Assembly: GCF_000407565.1 (NCBI RefSeq)
Contig: NZ_ASWI01000004.1
Location: 514,001 to 578,000 of the forward strand
DNA: 64,000 bases
From: Enterococcus cecorum DSM 20682 = ATCC 43198
GTDB taxonomy: Bacteria > Bacillota > Bacilli > Lactobacillales > Enterococcaceae
Reading direction: 5' to 3'
Shown in pieces: positions 10,462 through 17,018 of the stretch. Under the pieces are notes generated by a model, which was not told where the DNA came from, made no database searches, and was given only the letters and a program-made list of their open reading frames with translations. The translations under genes were made by a program, and so were the position numbers. Position 1 is the stretch's first letter, and every line of letters begins with the position of its first letter.

Positions 10462-11112
10462 ATGACTGTAAGAGATTTTATGACGGAAAAGTTAATTACC
10501 GTAACACCACAAACACCTATATTTGATGCGATTGACTTGATGAAAAAGCACGATATTCATCGCTTACCGGTGATGGAAGATCATAAATTGGTTGGCTTGA
10601 TTACGCAAGGGGTTATTCAAGAGTCGATGCCTTCAAAAGCAACTAGTTTAAGTGTATTTGAACTGAATTATTTGATTAATAAAACTAAGGTTGGCGATGT
10701 CATGTTAACAGATGTTACCACAATTAAGGCTGATGCGTTGTTGGAAGATGCCATAAAAGTAATGCGCACAAAATCAATTGGTGTCTTACCTGTAATGGAA
10801 AAGAATCAATTGGTGGGCATTATCACGAATAACGATATTTTTGATGCCTTTTTAAAGATTTCTGGTTATGAAAATGGTGGCGTCAGAGTTACACTAAAAA
10901 TCACTAAGGAACACCATGGTATTTTAGCGGTGATTGCTAAGGAACTAGCAGATGCTCAAATGAATATTGAAACGATAGTGGTTAATCGTTTATCTAAAGG
11001 AATCTTTGTGGAAATTCAATTAGCAACTAAGGATGTTGAAAAGGTGAAAGCAGTATTGACTAGCGATGATTATGAGTTAGTTGATGTTGTGCTAACGAAT
11101 ACGATTATGTAA
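10462..11112 (+). CDS. CBS-pair plus ACT-domain protein (AcuB-like)
   Basis: A 216-residue soluble protein. Two CBS motifs (about residues 1-55 and 75-135, with HRLPVMED and IGVLPVMEK) are followed by a C-terminal ACT-like domain (VRVTLKITKEHHGILAVIAKEL, about 143-213). CBS pairs usually bind adenine nucleotides and ACT domains often bind amino acids. Only 3 bp separate it from livF, so it is the last gene of the liv operon. A ligand-sensing role tied to branched-chain amino acid status is an inference. AcuB itself was named from acetoin use in Bacillus, which is not supported by this context. Confidence 0.85.
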   Translation: MTVRDFMTEKLITVTPQTPIFDAIDLMKKHDIHRLPVMEDHKLVGLITQGVIQESMPSKATSLSVFELNYLINKTKVGDVMLTDVTTIKADALLEDAIKVMRTKSIGVLPVMEKNQLVGIITNNDIFDAFLKISGYENGGVRVTLKITKEHHGILAVIAKELADAQMNIETIVVNRLSKGIFVEIQLATKDVEKVKAVLTSDDYELVDVVLTNTIM

Positions 11113-11125
11113 TAAAAGCATTTTG

Positions 11126-11161
11126 ATGGCCAATTCAAGTGAGGATTGGCCATATTTTTTT
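11126..11161 (+). terminator. Terminator of the liv operon
   Basis: ATGGCCAAT (11126-11134) pairs with ATTGGCCAT (11145-11153), followed by ATTTTTTT. Confidence 0.92.
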
Positions 11162-11162
11162 A

Positions 11163-11192
11163 TTGACAGTATCTAGATGGTTTGATTAGAAT
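11163..11192 (+). promoter_or_regulatory. Promoter of the DUF2969 gene
   Basis: TTGACA (11163-11168) and TAGAAT (11187-11192) with an 18-bp spacer, immediately behind the liv terminator. Confidence 0.7.
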
Positions 11193-11220
11193 AGATATGT
11201 TAAGAAAAGAGGGATGAACA

Positions 11221-11451
11221 TTGAAGAAAAATAAAGATATTCAAGTACAAGTCGTAGAAACAACGAAACAAATAGATGGTACAAATTATGATGTTACCCA
11301 GCTTGCAATTGGTAAAAAGACTATTGGTGAAGTATTACATTATGGGCCTAAATCTTTTGTTAGTTTTATGAATGAAGAAGAAATTCAAACAGATCGTAGT
11401 TTAGATGCTGCAATTGAAACGATTTTAATGCGTTGGAATTTACAAGAATAA
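11221..11451 (+). CDS. DUF2969 family small protein
   Basis: A 76-residue soluble protein with a TTG start, 6 bp behind GAGGGA. It reads IQVQVVETTKQIDG near the start and ends DAAIETILMRWNLQE. It matches the DUF2969 family found in lactic acid bacteria. No function is known. It is transcribed alone from the promoter at 11163-11192 and lies between the liv operon and the tRNA cluster. No terminator was seen behind it. Confidence 0.8.
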   Translation: MKKNKDIQVQVVETTKQIDGTNYDVTQLAIGKKTIGEVLHYGPKSFVSFMNEEEIQTDRSLDAAIETILMRWNLQE

Positions 11452-11494
11452 ATAGCTTTACGCATTATTTATTCAAAAAAATTATGTTTTTCTC

Positions 11495-11523
11495 TTGAAA
11501 TAATTATTATTTTATAGTACTAT
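11495..11523 (+). promoter_or_regulatory. Promoter of the tRNA cluster
   Basis: TTGAAA (11495-11500), 17 bp, TACTAT (11518-11523). The first tRNA begins about 25 bp downstream of the -10 box. Confidence 0.7.
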
Positions 11524-11548
11524 TTAATAGTTGACTTGAAAAACATAT

Positions 11549-11629
11549 GGAGGAGTAGCGAAGTGGCTAAACGCGGCGGACTGTAAATCCGTTCCTTTTG
11601 GTTCAGTGGTTCGAATCCACTCTCCTCCA
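11549..11629 (+). tRNA. tRNA-Tyr (GTA), copy 1
   Basis: 81 nt with acceptor stem GGAGGAG/CTCCTCC, anticodon GTA at 11583-11585 in a CTGTAAA loop, the long variable arm of bacterial tRNA-Tyr, and a T-loop TTCGAAT. The discriminator is A. CCA is not encoded. Confidence 0.97.
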
Positions 11630-11636
11630 CTTTTCT

Positions 11637-11708
11637 TGGGGTATAGCCAAGCGGTAAGGCAAGGGACTTTGACTCCCTCATGCGTTGGTTCGAATCCAGC
11701 TACCCCAG
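11637..11708 (+). tRNA. tRNA-Gln (TTG), copy 1
   Basis: 72 nt with acceptor TGGGGTA/TACCCCA, anticodon TTG at 11669-11671 in CTTTGAC, and T-loop TTCGAAT. The discriminator is G. CCA is not encoded. Confidence 0.97.
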
Positions 11709-11731
11709 TTAGGTTTTTCCTATAATCATAT

Positions 11732-11812
11732 GGAGGAGTAGCGAAGTGGCTAAACGCGGCGGACTGTAAATCCGTTCCTTTTGGTTCAGTGGTTCGAATC
11801 CACTCTCCTCCA
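11732..11812 (+). tRNA. tRNA-Tyr (GTA), copy 2
   Basis: Identical to copy 1 over its 81 nt, 183 bp downstream. Confidence 0.97.
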
Positions 11813-11818
11813 CTTTCT

Positions 11819-11890
11819 TGGGGTATAGCCAAGCGGTAAGGCAAGGGACTTTGACTCCCTCATGCGTTGGTTCGAATCCAGCTACCCCAG
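11819..11890 (+). tRNA. tRNA-Gln (TTG), copy 2
   Basis: Identical to copy 1. The spacer from its tRNA-Tyr is 6 nt instead of 7. Confidence 0.97.
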
Positions 11891-11913
11891 TTAGGTTTTT
11901 CCTATAATCATAT

Positions 11914-11994
11914 GGAGGAGTAGCGAAGTGGCTAAACGCGGCGGACTGTAAATCCGTTCCTTTTGGTTCAGTGGTTCGAATCCACTCTCCTCCA
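11914..11994 (+). tRNA. tRNA-Tyr (GTA), copy 3
   Basis: Identical to copies 1 and 2, 182 bp behind copy 2. Confidence 0.97.
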
Positions 11995-12001
11995 CTTTTC
12001 T

Positions 12002-12073
12002 TGGGGTATAGCCAAGCGGTAAGGCAAGGGACTTTGACTCCCTCATACGTTGGTTCGAATCCAGCTACCCCAG
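12002..12073 (+). tRNA. tRNA-Gln (TTG), copy 3
   Basis: Differs from the other two by one G-to-A change in the variable loop (CATAC instead of CATGC). All stems are intact. Confidence 0.97.
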
Positions 12074-12089
12074 TTATATATTCGTTTAG

Positions 12090-12114
12090 CAAGGGTAGTG
12101 GCCCTTGTTTTTTT
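12090..12114 (+). terminator. Terminator of the tRNA cluster
   Basis: CAAGGG (12090-12095) and CCCTTG (12102-12107) followed by seven T. Confidence 0.92.
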
Positions 12115-12195
12115 ATTATCTTTTTGAATCGTATATTGCATGAAGATTTTCAAGTATGCTAAAATGAATGCAAAGTAATGAAGGAGATTTTTTTT

Positions 12196-12903
12196 ATGGG
12201 TGATAATGTACCGGTTTATATTCGGATCCATGATGAGATAAAAGAAAAAATCGAAGCAAATCATTGGAAAATTGGGGATCGTCTGCCTTCTGAAAGAGAT
12301 TTATCCATTCAGTTTGGTGTAAGTAGGATGACTTTACGGCAAGCGATACAGACTTTAGCTGATGAAGGGATTTTAGAACGTAAAATAGGTTCAGGTACTT
12401 ATGTTGCACGCCAAAAAGTTCAAGAGCAAATGAAGGGGACCACCAGTTTTACTGAAATCATGTTAAATCAAGGTCGAGTACCATCCAGTAAGGTTTTGGC
12501 CTATTTGATTGTGACACCAAGTAAAAGTGAAAAAGAAAAATTAAAACTAGCTGACGATGAAATGATTTTAAGGATGGAGCGGATTCGTTTTGCTGACGGT
12601 ATTCCTATTTGTTTCGAGGTAGCTTCGATTCCAGAACGGCTTATTCGACCATTTAGTAAAGAAGAAATTACTGCATCTTTATATGCTACTTTTGAAGAAA
12701 AAGGTGGTTATCAAATTGGAGCGGCGAATCAGACCATTACCGCAATTTTAGCATCTGAACAAGTAGCTGAGTATCTTGATGTTAAAAAAGGGGAAGCGAT
12801 TCTGCGGATGAGACAAATTTCATTTTTTGATGATGGTACGCCATTTGAATATGTGCGTAGTCAGTATGTGGGAAGTCGCTTTGAATTTTATCTTGAAAAA
12901 TAG
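12196..12903 (+). CDS. GntR/HutC-family transcriptional regulator
   Basis: A 235-residue regulator. The N-terminal winged helix-turn-helix (about residues 8-72) has KIGDRLPSERDLSIQFGVSR, MTLRQAIQTL and ILERKIGSGTYVA. A UbiC-type (UTRA) ligand-binding domain spans about 90-230. The ATG at 12196 is preferred because AAGGAG is 9 bp upstream; the ATG at 12178 precedes that SD. The layout resembles NagR/YvoA, but no amino-sugar gene is nearby, so the ligand is unassigned. Confidence 0.88.
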   Translation: MGDNVPVYIRIHDEIKEKIEANHWKIGDRLPSERDLSIQFGVSRMTLRQAIQTLADEGILERKIGSGTYVARQKVQEQMKGTTSFTEIMLNQGRVPSSKVLAYLIVTPSKSEKEKLKLADDEMILRMERIRFADGIPICFEVASIPERLIRPFSKEEITASLYATFEEKGGYQIGAANQTITAILASEQVAEYLDVKKGEAILRMRQISFFDDGTPFEYVRSQYVGSRFEFYLEK

Positions 12904-12904
12904 T

Positions 12905-12944
12905 AAAAGATGAGTAGATAAAACATCAATCTGCTCATCTTTTT
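12905..12944. terminator. Bidirectional terminator between the GntR gene and yigZ
   Basis: AGATGAGTAGAT pairs with ATCTGCTCATCT (one G-T pair), with flanking A- and T-runs on either side. Confidence 0.88.
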
Positions 12945-12946
12945 AT

Positions 12947-13579
12947 TTAGATTAAATTTTCAACGTATTTTTGATCTAATATTTGGATGGAAAGTTGGTT
13001 GTTAAATAAATCGATGAGCGCATTCTGGAAAGATTCGCATTGATTGATATCGATGGCCACTTTAACCGTGATTTGCTCTAAATAATCGATTTCTTGAATT
13101 GCAATTTGTTCATTTTCTAGATAATTTTGTAGTTTTCCTAATTGAGGATAATCGATGATGATATCAAGAATTTGTTGTAGCTTTCCTTGTACAATGCCGA
13201 TTTCTTTTAGTGCTTCACTCACGCTTGTAGAGTAGGCACGAATTAAGCCACCTGCACCAAGTTTAATTCCCCCGAAATATCTTGTGACAATGGCAAGCGT
13301 ATTTTGTAATTGATTCTTTTTCAGAACTTCTAGCATGGGGACACCAGCTGTTCCACTAGGTTCGCCATCATCAGAGCTTCGTTGGATTTCGAAGTTTTCA
13401 CCAAGCATATAGGCACTACAATTATGATTGGCCTTGTAGTGTTCTTTTTTGATTTTTGCAATATATTCTTTGGCTTGTTCTTCGTTTTCGATGCGGAATA
13501 AGTGACAAATAAATTTTGATTTTTTAATTTCAATTTGGTGTTCACCATTTTGGTAAATTGTAAAGTAAGCTTCTTTCAT
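12947..13579 (-). CDS. YigZ/IMPACT family protein
   Basis: A 210-residue UPF0029 protein. The N-terminal domain carries SKFICHLFRIENEEQA, SSDDGEPSGTAGVPML and VTRYFGGIKLGAGGLIRAY, the diagnostic set. A ferredoxin-like C-terminal domain (DUF1949) follows from about residue 135. The yeast homologue Yih1 modulates Gcn2, but the bacterial role is unsettled. A plausible minus-strand promoter (TTGCGC, 16 bp, TATACT) and an AAGGAG SD precede it. It diverges from the PTS IIB gene. Confidence 0.92.
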   Translation of the reverse strand: MKEAYFTIYQNGEHQIEIKKSKFICHLFRIENEEQAKEYIAKIKKEHYKANHNCSAYMLGENFEIQRSSDDGEPSGTAGVPMLEVLKKNQLQNTLAIVTRYFGGIKLGAGGLIRAYSTSVSEALKEIGIVQGKLQQILDIIIDYPQLGKLQNYLENEQIAIQEIDYLEQITVKVAIDINQCESFQNALIDLFNNQLSIQILDQKYVENLI

Positions 13580-13660
13580 ATTAATCTCCTTTTATACATA
13601 CAAATGTAGTATATTTAAAAAATTTTTTCGCGCAAGTAAATATGATTTTTTACAATTAAA

Positions 13661-13689
13661 TTGACAAAATTATCAGAAAAAGACATAAT
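13661..13689 (+). promoter_or_regulatory. Promoter of the orphan PTS IIB gene
   Basis: TTGACA (13661-13666), 17 bp, CATAAT (13684-13689). Confidence 0.82.
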
Positions 13690-13722
13690 ATGTTTTAAGA
13701 ATATTGAATAGGGGTCTTGATA

Positions 13723-14055
13723 GTGAAAATGAAAAATGTGGTACTTGTTTGTACAATTGGCATGAGTTCAAGTATGTTAATCTCAAAGATGCAACAAGTG
13801 ATTTATGAACAAGATTTACCTGTTAAAGTGACTGCCATCTCTACACAAGAAGCGCTGGATTATGTGGCGCAGCATCCAACTGATTTGGTGTATTTGAGTC
13901 CACAAGTTCGATTTATGAAAGATAAATTTCAATTGCTTTTATCAGATAAACAGACGCTTGTTGAAGTGCTTGATATGACTGATTATGGTATGCTAAATAG
14001 TCAAAATATTTTACAACATGCATTAGATTTATTAAAAGTGCATCAAAAAATTTAA
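13723..14055 (+). CDS. Orphan PTS lactose/cellobiose-type IIB domain protein
   Basis: A 110-residue protein resembling IIB of the lactose/chitobiose class. It opens with a beta strand and a phosphocysteine-type loop (VVLVCTIGMSSSMLI, Cys about residue 10). The GTG at 13723 is 8 bp behind AGGGG, which favours it over the TTG at 13717 and the ATG at 13729. No IIA or IIC partner is adjacent; it stands alone with its own promoter and terminator. It could phosphorylate or regulate at a distance, or serve a partner encoded elsewhere. Confidence 0.75.
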   Translation: MKMKNVVLVCTIGMSSSMLISKMQQVIYEQDLPVKVTAISTQEALDYVAQHPTDLVYLSPQVRFMKDKFQLLLSDKQTLVEVLDMTDYGMLNSQNILQHALDLLKVHQKI

Positions 14056-14056
14056 A

Positions 14057-14091
14057 AAAGCAAGATTAGCAACACGCTATCTTGCTTTTTT
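14057..14091 (+). terminator. Terminator of the PTS IIB gene
   Basis: GCAAGA and TAGC (bulged T) pair with GCTA and TCTTGC, followed by seven T. Confidence 0.88.
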
Positions 14092-14135
14092 TGCGTATTT
14101 AATAAGTGAAGTAAAATAGTATAGTAGGTGATGAT

Positions 14136-15443
14136 ATGTATGAAGATGGTTATGTGCAGGTTTTGAGTATGGAGCGAAGTGCACAGTTAGATGAGAATGA
14201 GTGGTGGATTCGACCGGCAATATTAGAAAATCGCTGTCAACGGTGTAATCAAAGGATAGATAGTCGTTATACTTTACCAAATAACACCCTTTATTGTCCA
14301 TATTGTATTCAATTTGGTAGACTAACGCAAAATGAGGTGTTGTGTTCGAAAAAAGCTCGTCCAACTTCGCCTAGAAAAGCTATCTGCACTTGGACTGGTA
14401 AATTAACGAAAAATCAGCAAACAGTGGCGAATCAATTGCGTAAATGTTTAGAGCAACATCACCATGCCTTAGTTTGGGCCGTGACAGGAGCAGGCAAAAC
14501 GGAAATGCTTTTTGAATTAATACTAACCTTTTTAAAAAGTGGCAAACGAGTGGCTATTTCATCACCGAGGATAGATGTCTGTCTTGAACTTTATCCCCGG
14601 ATATGTCAGGCTTTTTCAGATGAAGATGTTTATTTAATGTATGGTGACGCTAAAGAACCTTATCGCGAACACTCATTGCTCGTCTGTACAACCCATCAGC
14701 TGATTCATTTTTATCAGGCTTTTGATTTATTGATTATTGATGAAATTGATGCTTTTCCTTATGAAGGTGATGAGATATTACATTTTGCAAGTGTGCAATG
14801 TTTGAAAGAAGGAGGCATGAATGTTTTACTTACAGCCACACCTCCGAATCATTTGCTCAGACGTTTAACAACATTAGATAATTATGAAATAATCAAATTA
14901 CCCATTCGTTTTCACCAAAGACCTTTGATCGTACCTAAATTAGTCTATAATGAACATTGTGATAAATTAACGCAACATCCAATAGCTGCAAGGCGATATC
15001 TTCAGTTGATTTCGCAATTAGTGAAAAAGTGGCATGTTTTAATCTTTTGTCCTAGTATCGCGTATACGAGTGAATTATGCCAATTTACTAAAAAACATTT
15101 ACCACAAATTGCGATGACCGATGTTTCAGCTGTTGATCCGAATAGACAAATCAAGGTTCAAAAATTGCGGCAACATGAATATGAACTCTTTTTTACAACA
15201 ACTATACTAGAGCGTGGGGTTACGATTGATGAAGTTGCAGTGATAGTCATTGCAGCACATCATAAAGTTTATAGTAAGTCCGCTTTGGTGCAAATTGCTG
15301 GCCGAGCAGATCGTAAAGGGCAAAACGTAAATGGTGATGTCTATTTTTTGTTAAATGAATATACCCCAGCAATTAAGCAAGCATGTTTGGAAATTAAAGA
15401 AATGAATCGCTTAGCAAGGGAATTGATTGAAAATGAAGTGTAG
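14136..15443 (+). CDS. comFA: Competence DNA-uptake helicase ComFA
   Basis: A 435-residue superfamily 2 ATPase that helps pull transforming single-stranded DNA through the ComEC channel. It has a four-Cys zinc motif (Cys at about 34, 37, 54 and 57), Walker A AVTGAGKT (115-122), DEID in place of DEAD (IIDEIDAFP), motif III TATPP and a C-terminal helicase domain ending in QIAGRADRKG. The frame is intact. It overlaps comFC by 11 bp, so the pair is translationally coupled. Competence has not been shown for this organism. Confidence 0.95.
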   Translation: MYEDGYVQVLSMERSAQLDENEWWIRPAILENRCQRCNQRIDSRYTLPNNTLYCPYCIQFGRLTQNEVLCSKKARPTSPRKAICTWTGKLTKNQQTVANQLRKCLEQHHHALVWAVTGAGKTEMLFELILTFLKSGKRVAISSPRIDVCLELYPRICQAFSDEDVYLMYGDAKEPYREHSLLVCTTHQLIHFYQAFDLLIIDEIDAFPYEGDEILHFASVQCLKEGGMNVLLTATPPNHLLRRLTTLDNYEIIKLPIRFHQRPLIVPKLVYNEHCDKLTQHPIAARRYLQLISQLVKKWHVLIFCPSIAYTSELCQFTKKHLPQIAMTDVSAVDPNRQIKVQKLRQHEYELFFTTTILERGVTIDEVAVIVIAAHHKVYSKSALVQIAGRADRKGQNVNGDVYFLLNEYTPAIKQACLEIKEMNRLARELIENEV

Positions 15444-16110
15444 TTATTGTCAGCAAGCAATTATTCGTAATCTTACAGTAAAAGAATTGTTATTTCCTTT
15501 TCTTTTAGAAAGTAGTGAATTATGTCCATTATGTCAGAAAATGTTTCAACCAATAAAAGCTGGGTGTGAAAAATGTCAAAAAGAAGTAATAACAGGAGTC
15601 TGTCATGAGTGTAAAAGATGGCAAAAGTTATATCCTAGTTATGATTTTCATCAAGAGGCGATTTTTAAATATAATGATGGGTTTGCAGAGTGGATTGAAC
15701 AATATAAGTATTTAGGGCATTTTGAATTACGAAAAACCTTTGCACCAAGGGTAAAAAAATTACTAAAACACGATTCAAATGCAATTGTCTGTCCCATTCC
15801 ATTAAGTGAAAAGCGCCAACAGACTAGAGGATTTAACCAAGTAGAAGCAATCTTATCTGAGGCGGATATTGCCTATGAATGTTTATTAAAAAGGAAACTC
15901 GATACGACTGCTCAAGCGAAGAAAACCAGGGAAGAAAGATTGTTAATGCCGCAACCTTTTGAAGTAAATTTAGATAAAAATAAGATTATGAATCAAGAAA
16001 TCATTTTGGTGGATGACGTATATACAACGGGTAGGACAATGTTTTATGCAGCGGAGTGTTTATTACCTTATCGACCTAAAAAGATTAGGACCTTTACCTT
16101 AGCAAGATAA
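15433..16110 (+). CDS. comFC: ComFC-type phosphoribosyltransferase-like competence protein
   Basis: A 225-residue protein with an N-terminal CxxC zinc ribbon (CSYCQ, CPLC, CEKC, CHEC) and a PRTase fold. The PRPP-binding motif IILVDDVYTTGRTM is near residue 195 and RGFNQ is near residue 133. The ATG at 15433 overlaps the comFA end; a TTG at 15427 is also in frame. ComFC family members act with ComFA in transformation. The reading frame is complete. Confidence 0.93.
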   Translation: MKCSYCQQAIIRNLTVKELLFPFLLESSELCPLCQKMFQPIKAGCEKCQKEVITGVCHECKRWQKLYPSYDFHQEAIFKYNDGFAEWIEQYKYLGHFELRKTFAPRVKKLLKHDSNAIVCPIPLSEKRQQTRGFNQVEAILSEADIAYECLLKRKLDTTAQAKKTREERLLMPQPFEVNLDKNKIMNQEIILVDDVYTTGRTMFYAAECLLPYRPKKIRTFTLAR

Positions 16111-16158
16111 AAATAACTAGATTTTTTATAAAAACAAGTATTTTTGGTAACGGTTTAA

Positions 16159-16186
16159 TTGCAATTCTACAAAACTATGATATAAT
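16159..16186 (+). promoter_or_regulatory. hpf promoter
   Basis: TTGCAA (16159-16164), 16 bp, TATAAT (16181-16186). Confidence 0.82.
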
Positions 16187-16195
16187 AAAGTCAAG

Positions 16196-16227
16196 AAGAA
16201 GATAAAGAGTGGTCCTTTATCATTCTT
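16196..16227 (+). promoter_or_regulatory. Hairpin in the hpf 5' leader
   Basis: AAGAA plus GATAAAG (16196-16207) pair with CTTTATC and TTCTT (16215-16227, one bulged A), a 12-bp stem starting close to the expected transcript 5' end. No T-run follows, so it is not an ordinary terminator; it could stabilise the transcript or affect translation. Confidence 0.55.
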
Positions 16228-16254
16228 TAGTGGCAGATGAAAGGGGCAATTGTT

Positions 16255-16803
16255 ATGTTTAGATACAATGTTCGTGGAGAAAATATCGAAGTTACTGAGG
16301 CAATCCGCAATTACGTGGAAAAGAAAGTAGGAAAATTGGAACGCTACTTTGATAATGCACCTGATGCAACTGCACATGTGAATTTAAAAGTGTATACTGA
16401 AAAGACTGCAAAAGTAGAAGTGACCATTCCGCTTCCATATTTAGTATTGCGTGCAGAAGAAACTTCACCTGATTTATATGCCAGTGTAGATTTGGTAGTT
16501 GATAAATTAGAACGTCAAATTCGCAAGTTCAAGACAAAAATTAATCGTCGTACGCGCGAAACGGCACTGATCGATCAAGCACCAGTATTTACATTAGATG
16601 AAAGTGCTGACGAAGAAGCAGCTGAAACTGATATCGTCCGTACAAAACGCCTTTCATTAAAACCAATGGATAGTGAAGAAGCTGTATTACAAATGAATAT
16701 GTTAGGTCATAATTTCTTTATCTTTGAAGATGCTGAAACAAATGGCATTAGTATTGTATATCGTCGTAAAGATGGTAAATATGGCTTAATCGAAACAAAT
16801 TAA
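16255..16803 (+). CDS. hpf: Long-form ribosome hibernation promoting factor
   Basis: A 182-residue protein. The N-terminal S30AE/RaiA domain (about 1-100; VRGENIEVTEAIRNYVEKKVGKLERYF) blocks the decoding centre. The C-terminal domain (about 125-182; LKPMDSEEAVLQMNMLGHNFFIFEDAETN) dimerises ribosomes into 100S particles. The ATG at 16255 is 10 bp behind AAGGGG; the upstream ATG at 16237 lies before that SD. It lies upstream of secA, the common Firmicute order, but has its own promoter and terminator. Confidence 0.96.
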   Translation: MFRYNVRGENIEVTEAIRNYVEKKVGKLERYFDNAPDATAHVNLKVYTEKTAKVEVTIPLPYLVLRAEETSPDLYASVDLVVDKLERQIRKFKTKINRRTRETALIDQAPVFTLDESADEEAAETDIVRTKRLSLKPMDSEEAVLQMNMLGHNFFIFEDAETNGISIVYRRKDGKYGLIETN

Positions 16804-16815
16804 ATGAGCTTTGGG

Positions 16816-16845
16816 CGTCAAGGAGATTTTCCTTGACGTTTTTTT
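16816..16845 (+). terminator. hpf terminator
   Basis: CGTCAAGGA and TCCTTGACG with a short loop, followed by seven T. Confidence 0.92.
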
Positions 16846-16938
16846 AATATACTCGATAAAATAATAGAAAAATCTTCACCATGAGACAAAGTTCAACTAA
16901 AAATCATCGAATAATGAAAAGATAATACACTGAAAATA

Positions 16939-16967
16939 TTTCAATTCTTTAAAAATAGTGATAAAAT
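16939..16967 (+). promoter_or_regulatory. secA promoter
   Basis: TTTCAA (16939-16944), 17 bp, TAAAAT (16962-16967) with an extended -10 TG one base upstream. Confidence 0.65.
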
Positions 16968-17018
16968 GGTAGGGAGATTGTTCTTAGAGCAGAAATTATT
17001 AAAGGAGTTTTTAAATAG

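Larger units (their letters stand above)
11543..12073 (+). repeat. Tandem triplication of a Tyr-Gln tRNA unit
   Basis: Three units of about 182 bp, each tRNA-Tyr, a 6-7 nt spacer and tRNA-Gln. Units are joined by an identical linker of about 23 bp. They differ by one missing T in spacer 2 and one substitution in the third Gln. This is consistent with recent unequal recombination. Confidence 0.95.

Noticed and set aside
11524-12092. Minus-strand ORFs of 106 and 127 codons across the tRNA cluster
   Set aside because: They are antisense readings of the repeated tRNA-Tyr and tRNA-Gln genes; the repeated peptide ([12 protein letters not shown]...) is a known artefact of translating tRNA genes.
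16154-16168. cre-like site in front of hpf
   Set aside because: Two fixed positions of the consensus fail.
16926-16940. CodY-like box before secA
   Set aside because: 11/15, with mismatches concentrated in the left half; secA is not a usual target.
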